Notes under the pieces: generated by a model | What the model saw: the letters and a program-made list of their open reading frames with translations, nothing else | What the model was told of the DNA's origin: nothing | The model's database searches: none | Assembly: GCF_032854445.1 (NCBI RefSeq) | Contig: NC_088297.1 | Location: 16,567,127-16,631,126 of the forward strand | Length of the DNA stretch: 64,000 nucleotides | Source of the DNA: Liolophura sinensis | Lineage: Eukaryota; Mollusca; Polyplacophora; Chitonida; Chitonidae | Direction: 5' to 3' | Made by a program: the position numbers and the translations under genes | Shown: positions 11,301 through 23,647 of the stretch, piece by piece | How the letters are laid out: every line of letters begins with the position of its first letter | Numbering within the stretch: the first letter of the stretch is position 1

Positions 11301-11904
11301 GCAATTCACACCACTGCACATTTTCTTACCTGCGCTGCACATATTCATGAACAGTTAGAATAAAACCATGAATGTGGTAAATTGACAATAGACCGCATTT
11401 CACCGGCTATATACCTGTAACACAAATTCCATTTGCCAACTGTCACTTTCGTCGCTGCTCTAGTTTTTCTTTCTATGATGTATAATCTTTTAATATCAGT
11501 GGCATGTAGTTCATGTCTGTCTGCCATCTTTCGTCAACAAGCAAAACAGAAAGTGAAAGCCTCGGTCTCTGAGGTTTGGAGTCAATTTTCGGAATCCTTC
11601 GTGACACCAATGGCATGGCTGTGATCAGTATTCGGCAGAGCAGATTCCACATATAAATCACATAGACAAATCCGATGGAATTAGGTGAAAATCAGACAAT
11701 AGATTTCAATAATAACACGGTGAAGTAAACAAACGGTTTAGACCAGGCCCCGCGAACACAATGTCATCATCGCTACAACTGACTGACAAACCTTACGATT
11801 CACTTTACATTCGATAGTGTGGCTGACTTGTGCAAATTGACAACGTACCAGTCAGCAACCTGACATTTTCGAGTTCCGCATTATAACGATTTAGCAGAGT
11901 TGGG
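11301..11904. other. Mostly unassigned; repeat fragment at 11425-11515
   Basis: The only recognisable content is ctgtcactttcgtcgctgct and its flank, which matches 25791-25840. Short frames on both strands carry no domain. Confidence 0.5.
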
Positions 11905-12390
11905 GACGATTGTAAATATTTACTAAAGGGCCGACCCGGTTCTAAGTTTTGACTGTCAGTAACGACGATTCAGGTTTACATTCGCTTCGTACAAAGGGGT
12001 TGGCATTGTATTTATTTATTTATTTATTTGACTGGTGTTTTACATTGTGTTCATGGATATTTTACTTGTATGATGGCGACCAACACTATGGTGGGAGGAA
12101 ACCGCGCAAAGCCAGAAGGAAACCCACGAATATCCGCATGTGCTGACAGGCCTTCCTACGTACGACCGGAGAGGAAACCAGCATGGGCTGGACTTGGACC
12201 CACAGCGACCGGGTCCTGGATCATTGCGCTGCGCTGGCGCGCTGGCCCCCTCGGCTGTTTGCATTGTAAGTTTAGGCTATAATCGTGATCTTAATCATTT
12301 ATAGTAAACAATACGTCTTCGATCGCTTTTGTGTCACGGCTTATACAATCGTTTTCCGATTGTTTTATTTTCTAGATTTCACGGAATAAA
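11905..12390. repeat. Composite repeat carrying SINE A (copy 1 of 3)
   Basis: Flanks ggggacgattgtaaatattt (left) and ggctgtttgcattgtaag to acggaataaa (right) surround a minus-strand SINE family A at about 12008-12255. The same flanks recur at 23648-24170 and, partly, at 25864-26290. The SINE therefore lies inside a larger multi-copy unit. Confidence 0.8.
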
Positions 12391-13089
12391 ATATTACTAG
12401 TGGTAGGTCTGCTTTTATCATTACGTTGCATTACTTAAGAGAAAACTCTACAAGCATGTACATAGCCTATTATACTTCAAAGCCTATTATAGCCTTAAAC
12501 GCTACGCAAGACGAGGGGATGAATATGCTATCGTAATGAATGAACGCAAATCGAACAAAGGGCAGCTGAAATGCGTCATGTGAAAAGCACCTATATTATA
12601 TAAACTCAGTTCACATGAGTGATATTCTGACTAAATGTGTGTACATATAAAACATATGAAGTTGCGTCTTTACGACATCTTTGAAAACTGTTGACTTCTT
12701 CTCTTTACACGAAACCGTCCTTATTTCTTACTTTCTTTTGTGGTGTGTGTTGACGTTGTATTGGAAATTGATCTTGTTAACGCTCGTTATGTTTTATGAT
12801 TTGCGTACAATTGTCCCTGTCGACTCCTAGATTCACAAATCTCGCATGTTTTCGTTATCTGTGTGTGTGTGTTTTTTTTTTAAAGTAGAATTATCTTGTG
12901 AATTATCAGTGGAACTAAAGATAACAAGAATAGAAAAATAGTGGATTTTATGGCAAAAAGCTGACTTCTCTTTTGACCTTTTACAAGGTTCATCGACCAT
13001 TCATGCATGGCAAATTACTGAATATAACCTTAGGCACAACCTGAACGGACCTGAAAGCGTCCGCCCACTGTGTAATTTGGCAACGCTGT
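12391..13089. other. No recognisable feature
   Basis: AT-rich sequence with a short (TG)n/poly-T tract near 12860. No credible exon was seen. Confidence 0.5.
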
Positions 13090-13306
13090 GTTGCTACTGC
13101 TCAGCTGGTTGGCGCAGCTTAATAACCGAGGAACCTCACACCAATGCGGTCACTGTGAGTTCAAGTCCAGCTGCTGCTGGCTTCCTCTCCGGCCGTACCT
13201 GCGGATGGTCGTGGGTTTCCCCCGTGCTCTGAGCGGTTTCCTCCCACCATCATGCCGCCCTACAAGTGAAATATTCTTGAGTACGGCGTAAAACACCAAT
13301 CAAGAC
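13090..13306 (+). repeat. SINE family A copy
   Basis: It has a diverged tRNA-like head, B box GTGAGTTCAAGTCC, body gcggatggtcgtgggtttcc, and 3' end gagtacggcgtaaaacacca. It lacks the usual AAATA tail. Confidence 0.85.
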
Positions 13307-13531
13307 ATCAAGTCAAGACACAATCAACAGTAACTTAAAGCGTCCGAAAAAAGCATTCACTGACTACAGTTCAAGTATAAATTACCGGTATTTTTAACTC
13401 AGGCAAACAGCCTAATTCGAGGACGGCGTTGCTGTCGCAGATGAAGATAGTAGGCTTAATTTGATAGTGGAGTAAAGTTTTAAGTGTGCGTGCTGGCCAG
13501 CTTGTAGCCGAATATGGGCCATTTTACGACC

Positions 13532-13890
13532 GCTCCGGTGGCCTAATGGTTATAGTGTCTCCTCGAAGTCGACAGACGTGGAATCAAACCCGGGTCGGGT
13601 CATACTGTCTTTAAGAATGGTACTTGTTGCTGCCTTACTTGACACTCAGCACCGAGAGGTTATAGAGCAAGGAAACAGGACTGGATCGCCGGGTGTCAGT
13701 ATAGTGTGACTGGGTGGGGTGTCATGTCTTCGTCATGATGCTTTAGAGGCAGCAGCACTCGCCCTGCTGCAGGAAGACACAGTTTATGTACGCACACCTA
13801 AAGGCACTTCATCGTCATACGACTGAATAGTTGTTAAGTACGACGTTGAACGCAAAGCATACAATACATACATTCATACATACATCTGTC
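13532..13890 (+). repeat. SINE family B, complete copy
   Basis: This is the reference copy. The tRNA-like head has an A box (TGGCCTAATGGTTATAGTG) and a B box (GGAATCAAACCC), followed by an unrelated body and a (CATACAT)n tail. The head identifies the family as a tRNA-derived Pol III retroposon. About nine further copies or fragments lie in the window. Confidence 0.85.
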
Positions 13891-14022
13891 CTTTTATCTT
13901 CTTGTGGGTGGAAATCGTGCACCTTCATAGGCAGCTTAAAAGTAAACTAGCGCAATCCGTGCAGCTCGTGCAAGACTTGCCTCCGAACTGAAGAATGAAG
14001 GAGCACTGATTGGTTAACACTA

Positions 14023-15519
<1,497 letters not shown>

Positions 15520-15524
15520 ATGGC

Positions 15525-15740
15525 TTCATCACACGTATGGCTGGAGGGGCAGCCAGCATGGGCTGAACACGAACTTACAGTGACCGCACAGTTGAGAGGC
15601 TCTTGGGTAACTGCGCTGTGCTGGCCCCGGAGGTCTCAGAATCCACATTTAAAGTTTAAAGATGTATTTATTTACTTATTTGATTGGTGTTTTACGTCGT
15701 ACTCAAGAATATTTCAATTATACGACGAGGATTCGACGAT
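15525..15740 (-). repeat. SINE family A, rearranged copy
   Basis: The tRNA-derived part (15525-15650) precedes the tail part (15656-15735: ttatttgattggtgttttac). That is the reverse of the normal arrangement, so these are two fragments or one rearranged copy. Confidence 0.7.
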
Positions 15741-15824
15741 AAAATAAGGCCATAAACTGTCCCAATGTTTATGAAATGACAAACAGGTATTTTAACAGGT
15801 CGGCGTATAAGTACTCACAGCGAT

Positions 15825-16101
15825 TTCTATTTATTTATTTATTTATTTGATTGGTCTTTTACGCCGTACTCAATAAAATTTCACTTATACGACGGCGGCC
15901 AGCATTATGGTGGGTGGAAACCGGGCAGAGCACGGGGGAAACCCACGACCATCAGCAGGTTGCTGGCACAGCTTCCCACTTACGGCCGGAGAGGAAGCCA
16001 GCATGAGCTGGACTTGAACTCACAGCAAGCGCATTGTTGAGAGACTCCTGGAACATTACACTGCGCTAGGGCGCTAACCAACTAAGCCACGGAGGCCCCC
16101 C
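15825..16101 (-). repeat. SINE family A, full length with target-site duplication
   Basis: This is the reference copy. Read on the minus strand: head CCTCCGTGGCTTAGTTGGTT (A box), B box GAGTTCAAGTCC, a conserved central body with GTGGGTTTCCCC, a 3' end with CGGCGTAAAAGACCAATCAA and an AAATA repeat tail. CAGCGAT at 15818-15824 and 16102-16108 forms a target-site duplication. The central GGGTTTCCCCC...GGTTTCC block resembles the deeply conserved central domains of some metazoan SINEs (possibly the Nin domain, from memory). Confidence 0.9.
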
Positions 16102-16109
16102 CAGCGATG

Positions 16110-17147
16110 TCTAAAAATCTCTCTAAAAAGTGTTTGCTCTAATTAAGCTAAATTTTCTAATTAAGCTGACAGCTTGTGAAGTATTAAGGCTGACATTTAC
16201 AGAGCTACATGAAGCTGTACAAGGCATGTATGGGACTAAGTGGTGATCATAGATCCTTTACTCACGATCTATGCAAATGAACTTGTACTACCACTTAATC
16301 ATTTTTTTTTCCTGTGCAACAAGATGTTTTTACGATTTAAAAATTTGCAAACGCACACATCCCATGATAAGAAAGAAAACTGTGAAACAAACTATAGACC
16401 TGTATCTTTACAGGCAGTAAATGCCTACTTCAAACAATTTAAATGTTGAGCAGCATGGCCTTCGGTGTCACCAGGCCATAGCGTCTACATATCACCTCAA
16501 ACCATTTCCAAGTACACGTATATACAGCCATACGGATTCAGAATGTCACAAGCATAATATCACATCGTCTGTCATCGCTTATTGTGCGCGTTTAAGTTAA
16601 TACGTCATGGATTTGTCCTAATTCTTTTAAATTTTAAATAATTTTAATAGAAACCAGCCTTCTGTTGTGTACTGTGTGATGCAGGCTCATTCTTGGCACC
16701 ATCGCCATTTTAACTTAATTAAAATGCCAAGCAGAACGGTAGGCACAAATTTTTTAATCATAATTTTGGACGCGCCCGAAAAGCCAATTTACTTGTGTTA
16801 ACGTACGGTGGTCTTTTCGGACCACATCTAAGTGATTTGACATCATATTACTTTCTGTATAATAATTTCCCTTATTTGCCTGCAGAACATTTTATTTTCT
16901 TCCAGATTTCCCCTCATCATAATACTGTCTGCCGTGGTGTAAACGAAATTTTCTTGAGTACGGCCTGAAATAAAATAAATAAAGCAGCAAGAGTTAGATC
17001 CGCACACGCGGCCTCACTTGTCAGTCGCAGCGATTCAGGGCTTGAACTGTCTGTGTCAGAGAGGTCCGCTTTGTCTGATAACGAAAACATTGGAGGAGAG
17101 GTGATGGTGGCTGCGAAAAATTAGTTTAGACCCTACTGTTTAAAGCG
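16110..17147. other. Unassigned, with a SINE A tail at 16925-16985
   Basis: Only a short plus-strand SINE A 3' fragment (ttttcttgagtacggcctga, then aaataaataaa) is recognisable. The rest shows no credible exon. Confidence 0.5.
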
Positions 17148-17622
17148 GCCCTGGGTATTCATAACGTCTGTTTTCTCTTAGGGTTCGTGGGGTCAGCTGG
17201 AGCATTAATGAGATACAATACAGGAAAATGAAATGTCCTATTAACAACTTCGTGGCAATTGTTTGTGTTTAAGTCTGGCCAATTCCCGCTGATTTGGTCG
17301 TACAAAACAAGCTGGGAACTCCAGAAAGCTAAAGTGGTTTAAAGACGTGATTATACGATAGTTGCCAAGAGCGTCAAGCTGAGGGATTCAGCTGACAATC
17401 AGTCTTTTAACATTAACACAGAGAGATTGTACACACACGTCTTTCGCCACTGTGTCTCGACGAAACCTTCGTGATCGCGCGACATTGTTAAAATGTCTAT
17501 TCATTTTACTTTTCTAAGGGATGAAAGTGAGGCGAGATTATGTATGGATTCTCTCTATTGCTCCAGCTGACCCCATGAACCTCATGAGAAAACAGACTTT
17601 GTGAATACCAGTAACTGGCCCC
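17148..17622. mobile_element. Palindromic MITE-like element
   Basis: The ~70-bp ends are inverted copies. The left has GTATTCATAACGTCTGTTTT then GTGGGGTCAGCTGGAGCA; the right, reverse complemented, has GTATTCACAAAGTCTGTTTT then ATGGGGTCAGCTGGAGCA. The ~330-bp interior codes for nothing visible. It is probably a non-autonomous DNA transposon. Confidence 0.65.
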
Positions 17623-17740
17623 TGGTCTTACTCAAGAACATAACAAAAGGGATATATCTTTGGCAGGAAAGCGTCAAAGAAAATTTATAGAAGTGAAGTG
17701 TGCTTCAGTAAGATTTTTATTTTCGCGAAGGTTCTTGTTA

Positions 17741-17817
17741 AAAGCCGGGATTGAACCCACACCTCCAGAGTCAAAGCGATTGAGAGGAAAACGCCTTAAT
17801 TACTCGGCCATGACTTC
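17741..17817 (-). pseudogene. tRNA-Ser-like pseudogene or SINE head
   Basis: The minus strand reads ATGGCCGAGTAATTAAGGCG (A box) and GTGGGTTCAATCCCGG (B box) with a long variable arm between, as in tRNA-Ser/Leu. The acceptor stem pairs poorly and the anticodon stem is mismatched, so it is not a working tRNA. Confidence 0.55.
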
Positions 17818-18234
17818 ATATCATACTTGTGTCTTTTATGATATTATTAAAAGCATTCACCTGGAAAATGACTGCACGTTTTGGACTACGGTAGTTCACA
17901 CAAATATTTGTGAGTTTAAAAGCACTTCGCTTCACATTTTGGAGAGTCCTCCGAATATAACCTTTATTATTTGATGAGAATGAAGAGGAATAGTATTACC
18001 CTGCGTTCATGTGCATCTTTCCTGGATTTCCATTATCCAGCCAATTGAGTATCACAAACAATTCCTCTAGGCTTGTGTAGAAGAGAAATTGATTAGTTTA
18101 ATACATTGCTTGTCTCCCTTTGTAACATTTTTTACTCTTGTACCTTTTGAGATATGCTTCTGTCGGCAATGGGAGACAGACAGTCTAAATTGTCTGTGAA
18201 TTTGACTAATTTGGTGCATTAGCTTTATCACAGA

Positions 18235-18440
18235 GATGTTAATGCAAGGAAACAGGACTGGCTGTTCCGGTGTCAGTACAATGTGAAGAGGGGCGTCATA
18301 TCTGGTGTCTACAGCATGATACTTTAGGGGCGACAGCGTTGACTTTGGTAGCATGAACTCGCACTGCCACAAGAAGACACTGTATATGAAAACACACCTA
18401 ATGACTCCTCGTGGTCACAATTGTTAGGTACGACGTCAAA
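18235..18440 (+). repeat. SINE family B fragment (right arm)
   Basis: Counterpart of 2597-2825, giving the same truncation in both arms. Confidence 0.8.
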
Positions 18441-18649
18441 AAAAAATCACAGACACAGACAAACAGACACACTCACGCACACACAGACACACGCACGCAA
18501 AAAACATCTTTGTCGTGCTTATGTAGACCATCGATGAACACAATCACATTTAACGGGAGCTCAGAACAGGCATGACAGACTTCAGATAAGGTTTATCAAA
18601 ACTTGTAGTCAGGTTACGACCATCGTGTTTTGTAAAAGGTGTGTTCCAG

Positions 18650-19090
18650 ATTCGATTAGTTTGATTTCATGTGATTGGTGTTAATTTGCCGTGCGCAAGA
18701 ATATTTCACATAGTGATGGGAGGTCCAAATTCGAACCCACAACCATCCACAGCTTGCCCAAATTCGAGTCCTGTAAGTAATTCACTTTTGCAAAAATAGC
18801 GTTCAGAAGATAACCAGCAAAAAAGACATCCGAAATATGTGTTAAAGAGACAAAAATAACGCAATGCCCGCCGAAAACTAAAGAAAGGCTTAAGTGTATA
18901 TTCGCAATTCTTATGTGTGTTTTGCTAATATTAAATATGTTAGATTTCATTTGATTGGTGTTTATTTGCCATATGCAATAATATTTTACATATACGACAG
19001 CAGTCAGCATAGTGATGGGAGGAAGCCTTGGGAATCCCACGACCATCCGCAGGTTGTCCAAATTCGAACGCTGAAAGTAATTCACTTTTG
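18650..19090 (-). repeat. Two tandem SINE A-like tail segments
   Basis: 18665-18790 and 18943-19090 each carry gattggtgtt(a/t)atttgcc, caataatattt/caagaatattt, the gatgggagg block and an ATTCGAA...GTAAGTAATTCAC end. The left arm has one such segment (2215-2345), so one copy was gained after the duplication. Confidence 0.7.
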
Positions 19091-19563
19091 AAGAATACTG
19101 TTCACAAGATTACTGCCAAAAACGACATCCAAAAAAATCAGGCAATGCTGGTGAAAAAGTGAAGAAAATCTTGTGTGTATATTCGTAATTCTTATGTGTA
19201 TTTCCCTAATATTAAATTATATTTTTTGATTTTTTTGAAAATTTTCTATATGCCTTGTTTCCGTTAATAGCCAATAAAAACGGCCTCGTGGGATTTTTCT
19301 GCATAAGAATAATAAATAAAATGACGTTTCATGACGTTACTATATCTGAGATGGAGTGATGATTTAGAGCGGGCTTGAAAAGTAAATCATAAGTAAAAGG
19401 AAAAAATGTGGGAGACATTTTGAGGAAGGATAACACCGATGAGGCAAAATGCGCACTGATTTCAGAGTAATTTAGTTATCAGTTTGCTTTAACGCCAGAA
19501 GTATTCAAGAATGAAACATTAAATAATCGTTATTAAAGCTAAAAACATGATCCCTTTGCACAG

Positions 19564-19730
19564 GGATTTTGGTGAGGACAGGAAGTCCAAGCTGCACAGA
19601 AGGCGACGCCCGTTCAGTGGCCACGTGCCCCGACAGAAGTGTGGTTGTTAGTTGCCGATGCAGCCACGAGGACACCACGTGCGATGGGGTGACGGCTTAC
19701 AAAAGCTTTGTCTCCCCCGTACCTATTCAG
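19564..19730 (+). CDS. Paralogous Cys-rich exon in the right arm
   Basis: A 167-nt exon with AG acceptor (19562-19563) and GT donor (19731-19732), the same phases as its paralogue at 1675-1862 and fully open. It keeps the CP.., SCRC and T-Cys-DG motifs. A 21-nt in-frame deletion removes seven residues, including the Cys of the Cys-Thr-Ala motif, and a new Cys appears in the N-terminal lead (Thr to Cys). Over the 44 aligned codons I count about 11 amino-acid and 3 synonymous differences. That suggests relaxed or diversifying evolution, though frame and splice sites are intact. It could be an expressed variant or a decaying copy. Confidence 0.5.
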
Positions 19731-19859
19731 GTAACCATTTGCTGATCACATTTGGTTATTCGATTGCAGTTTAACCTAGCTCAAGCCTTGCTCTTAGTGA
19801 CCTGGGGGTGAACAGCGTCGCTCCCCACGTGTCTTACGTGTTTCCTACCTTAAACACAA

Positions 19860-20900
19860 GAGATCCTAATCAATCACTTGAATGGTGCGTGGTCAATAAA
19901 TGGATCAGGCCCCGAGCAATCAATGAACCGCATCACGGACAGTCACTTAATCCTTATATGGCCAATGAATGGATCAGCCCCTGAGCAATCAATGGATCGG
20001 CCCCTAAGCAATCAATGGACCGGATCGTGGTCAATCACTTAATTGGCCCCTGGGCAATCAATGGATCGGCTCCTGAATAATCAAGGGCCGGATCCTGGTC
20101 AATCCCTTGATCGGTCCCTGGGCAATAAATGGATCCGCACCTGAGAAAGCAATAAATGAATACACCGCATCCTGGTCAATCACTTAATTGGCCCCTGATC
20201 AATCAATGGATCGGCCCGTGAACAATCAATGGTTCGGCCCCTAAGCAATCAATGGATCAGCCTCTGAGCAATCAATGGACCGATTCCTGGTCAATCACAT
20301 GAACAGTCCCTGGTTAATCAATGGATCAGCCCCAGAGCAATTAATGTACCGGATCCTGGTCAATCACTTGCTCCTGAGCAATAAATAAGTCTGCCAATGA
20401 ATAATCAACGGATCGGCTCGCGAACAATCAACGAGTCGGCACTGGATTATGGATCTGCATCTCCATGATGCATCAGTGGATCGGCCCCTGCATGAGCAAT
20501 CAATTTATTTATTTTTTTTTGATTGCTGTTTCACGCCATACTCAAGAAAATTTTACTTATACGACGGCGACACGGGTAACCCACGACAATCTGCTGGTTG
20601 ACGCCAGATATTTCCAGGCATGAACAATCAATGGATCTTCCCCTAGAAAAGCAATTAATGGATAGAACCGTGTATGGTCAGTCCGTGGATGGGCTCCTGA
20701 ACAATCATTGGAAAGGCTCCTAGCCAATCAGTTGATTTTCCTCCGAACAGTCAATGACTAGGCTCCTGGATCCGCCCCTGCCCAGTCAATTCTTCGTCCT
20801 CAAAGCAATGAGTGGACGTGCCCTGACTAATCAATCAATTAGTTCGTGCATACGCATTCAGTGGATCCAACCTAGAGCAATAAAGGGATGGATGCAATAA
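19860..20900. repeat. Degenerate ~24-bp tandem repeat array (right arm)
   Basis: Many imperfect copies of GAGCAATCAATGGATCGGCC, the reverse complement of the left-arm array. A SINE A fragment lies within it (20505-20612). Confidence 0.85.
20505..20612 (-). repeat. SINE family A fragment
   Basis: It has a tttatttattttttttgatt tail, gccatactcaagaaaatttt and the cacgacaatctgctggttg block. It matches the fragment at 1050-1185. Confidence 0.75.
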
Positions 20901-21429
20901 ATAAATTTCCTGTATAGAATTAGGTCATGTGACACAAAACTGTTACGGTTGTAAAACTGAAACGCACCGAGTTAAAAGGGCTATATAGTTTCTGTGTGCA
21001 TGCAGAAAATACTTTAGCTGTGTTAGTCCACAAAAAACTTAGAAGCGTTTAAAATGGTCCAAAGGCCGATTTACAACGTGTTGTACATTGGCATACATGC
21101 TCTTTATAGTACACACATACAATTTACTGATAGCTAGAGAAATATACGCTTTCTTATAAAATTGTTGTGTATCATTACAAGCACTTGTTTCTGCCCTTTT
21201 GTTTGGGGTGTAAGCAGAAAGTCAGCAACCTTACCTATATTTTAGTCTTTCGTGCTGGGTCCATTGTCTTTAGAACAGGTACACGGAATCAGCTCAGCAA
21301 TGTTGGATTCTTTCTGTCATATAAAAAATACAATCAAAGATCGCCAGCACACGTATCTGATTACAATATATCCCTCATTTTTTTCTGGTCTCAATTGTTG
21401 TAATATGTACGGAGCCAAGGAAATATGAA

Positions 21430-23070
21430 AGGGCCGAAAGAACGTAGTTTTATAATTCTCTTGATTTGCCCCCCCCCCCCCCACTCACCCCCAAAAAAGG
21501 AGAATTTATTAATTAAACTTTTTTTCACCAGGGAAAGTATTGTTAGTGATCCCATCAGGGTTATTTAGAATGCAGCACGTCCATTGGTTCACTAAGTCGC
21601 CGGAAAGTACTTTACGCCGAGTTAGCAAACTTATCCCTGAGTTAGCCAGCCAATCGCAAATGTTGTTCTGAAAATCGTGCGGGGCAATAAGTTTGTAATA
21701 TCCGTGTAACGATTATCTCGTCTTAACTGAGAGACTCTCCATCAGTTGTGTGTGTACTCCTCATGTAATAAGAGCACAGCGTCCAATCGTGGAAGTGGAA
21801 CATTCTATTCTATCTCCATTTTTCAATCAGCTCTCATAATCTCGTTACTAGGGGTCTACGGAGGTAGTTCTGCGGGAATGGTTTCGATTATTACTATTAT
21901 GCTCAAATATTGTTGTTCTTCTATGACAACAGTTTTTTTTTTGTTTTTTTGTTTTACGAGAAATCTCCATGTCACAGCTGTTGACTTTCAACACACGTTT
22001 AGTACCAAACCCCTTGGGCTGGAGTAAATAAATTTACCCACCTGTGACCCACTTTTCGACCCATATTGGAGCAGTATGGAATCTTTAAAAAAAACTTCTT
22101 CTCCACAACTGGTGATCCCAAATCGGTGGAGAAAATGTGGAAGCTCGACATTAGTCGTTTTAGTCACGACCTTTTGTTTAAATGTTAAAAAACAACATAG
22201 CAATGCAGGTAGACTCATCCTGGCTTCAGCACGTTTGAGAAAATCATTGGTTCCCGTAAAAACCTGGAAAGCTCGCATTTCAAATTTTTTAACGTAGCCC
22301 AAGACATGTCCCTTCCGTCTTGTGCCAATGGATTTGAACACCATTTTTTCCCCAGAAAGTGGTTTTAGTCCCATTGCTTTTAACATGGAGTTAGATGTCC
22401 ACTGGACTAGGTTTATAGTATTTGACTATACTTTCTGCTACACTGTCCATTATTTCCTGTTGTGCGATTACATGTAGATATGCTGTCTTCTATTTGATGG
22501 CGTAGAAGAATAACTGCAGCAGCAAACGACGTGGACCCCGGCCGAAACTGCTTTGCAGTTCTAGTTCATGTTTATTCGGTAATGACAACTCACAAACATT
22601 ATAAGGTCGTTCTGAATATGCTACATGTGGTACATATATATAAATAAATATGTATATATAAATATACATTTATGCTTCTCATTTTCTCTCGAGCCTATCT
22701 ACATCCTTATGCCTAAAATGTATAAGCTTACTCATTATATGTGCCTTAGACGAGTAACAAAATACATCTGTGATAGTAGAATCCATCTTACATGGACGTG
22801 TATCGACAATCGTGCCAATTGAAAGCTGCTGTTGTTCCTAAAGCAGGCGGCGATGGTATTGGCTGACTAACACGGGTAATGTTCTTTCTCGCGATTTAGT
22901 AAACCAATGGGTATGTTGCATTCTAAATAACGCCACTTTTGATTGGATCACTAACACGGGGAAAGTATTACTTTGCCCCATAAAAATTTTTGACTACTAA
23001 GATCTCTTTTTTTAGGGGGCGTGGGAAAAAAAGAGAATTATAAAACTATTTTACTTCTGCTATGCTTATA
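21430..23070. mobile_element. Candidate DNA transposon with ~220-bp terminal inverted repeats
   Basis: 21430-21672 and 22848-23070 are inverted copies of each other. Both outer ends read GAGAATTATAAAACTA outward, and both contain attctaaataac and gatcactaa. They flank 1.2 kb holding one open frame on the minus strand. A third copy of the terminal sequence forms the left edge of the window (about 1-225). No transposase was identified. Confidence 0.5.
21988..22386 (-). CDS. Hypothetical protein inside TIR-bounded element
   Basis: A 132-codon open frame with no signal peptide or recognised domain. It has a basic N-terminal part rich in Lys and Gly, then a mid-section with Cys-Cys and Lys-Val-Val-Thr-Lys. 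The upstream sequence (22387-22560) keeps open segments in other frames interrupted by stops, so this may be the remnant of a longer element-encoded gene. The only contextual clue is its position between the inverted repeats. Confidence 0.25.
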   Translation of the reverse strand: MLKAMGLKPLSGEKMVFKSIGTRRKGHVLGYVKKFEMRAFQVFTGTNDFLKRAEARMSLPALLCCFLTFKQKVVTKTTNVELPHFLHRFGITSCGEEVFFKDSILLQYGSKSGSQVGKFIYSSPRGLVLNVC

Positions 23071-23100
23071 TAAGTAGAGTTGCTGTGGTTATTCATTACG

Positions 23101-23135
23101 CTTGATAACGGTATAAGTATCTATACCGAAACGTC
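23101..23135 (+). ncRNA. Hammerhead-ribozyme-like motif (degenerate)
   Basis: CTTGATAA is followed by a perfect 7-bp hairpin (CGGTATA/TATACCG, 6-nt loop) and then AAACGTC. This is the order of the hammerhead core (CUGAUGA, stem II, GAAAC), but the CUGAUGA box is altered. Similar motifs end Penelope-like retroelements; the downstream aagttgttatcca also fits such ends. It is probably a retroelement fragment, not an active ribozyme. Confidence 0.35.
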
Positions 23136-23214
23136 GCTTCCAAAAAACACAAGTTGTTATCCATATATCTCGTTATGTCACTCAATTGCTGCTCAAATTT
23201 CATTTTAAGGCCTG

Positions 23215-23504
23215 TCAGTCTGGAATCCAATTTCTATATTTGCGTCGCTTATGAGGAGGAGCTGCCCCACCTTCAAGATGCAAAATCTTCACCTGATTTG
23301 CGGCTTGTTCCAGCATGATAATGGTGATCAACTCAAAAATGTACGAATGGGCTTTTACACCATGAGATTTAACTTTCGACGCCAGCCCTGCAAATTGCTT
23401 GTAGTTCTTGGTCCCTTTGTGTTATAGTGGCTCCATGTCTCTTGATCGAAGGCTCCCTCTATCCAAGTTTCAGTGACATAGTCTGCAAAGAATCGAGCTG
23501 GGGC
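23215..23504 (-). pseudogene. MULE transposase C-terminal remnant
   Basis: The minus strand encodes a segment with FFADYVTETWIEGAF, WSHYN, RTTSN and LQGWRRKLN. This matches the C-terminal part of Mutator-like (MULE) transposases (Y/F-F..TWI.G, W.HY, RTNN..EGWH). A stop and frameshift follow directly; the next frame continues the match (FELITIIMLEQAANQ, then a Lys/Arg-rich tail). The rest of the transposase, including its catalytic residues, is missing. It is a dead fragment. Confidence 0.65.
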
Positions 23505-23647
23505 AGTGTTTGGAGAATCTGCCAGATGTTATTCTCAGTAGTCTAGCCAGACAAACACAATTTTTGTACATCGCCACCATTCTTTAGGTAAATGATGACG
23601 GATATTTTGGAAACCCAGTAGAAAATTACAAACCAGTTTATCTGAGG

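Larger units (their letters stand above)
17834..21675. repeat. Right arm of inverted segmental duplication
   Basis: This is the reverse-complement counterpart of 1-3201. It is about 0.6 kb longer because of insertions, including a second diverged copy of the SINE A-like segment at 18935-19090 and unmatched sequence at 19240-19560. The inner end at 17834 is sharp. Confidence 0.85.

Noticed and set aside
17741-17817. Functional tRNA gene
   Set aside because: The acceptor and anticodon stems do not pair properly although the A and B boxes are good.
21167-21403. Separate small gene in the right arm
   Set aside because: No upstream acceptor is in agreement with the left-arm copy, and the frame ends and composition differ between arms.
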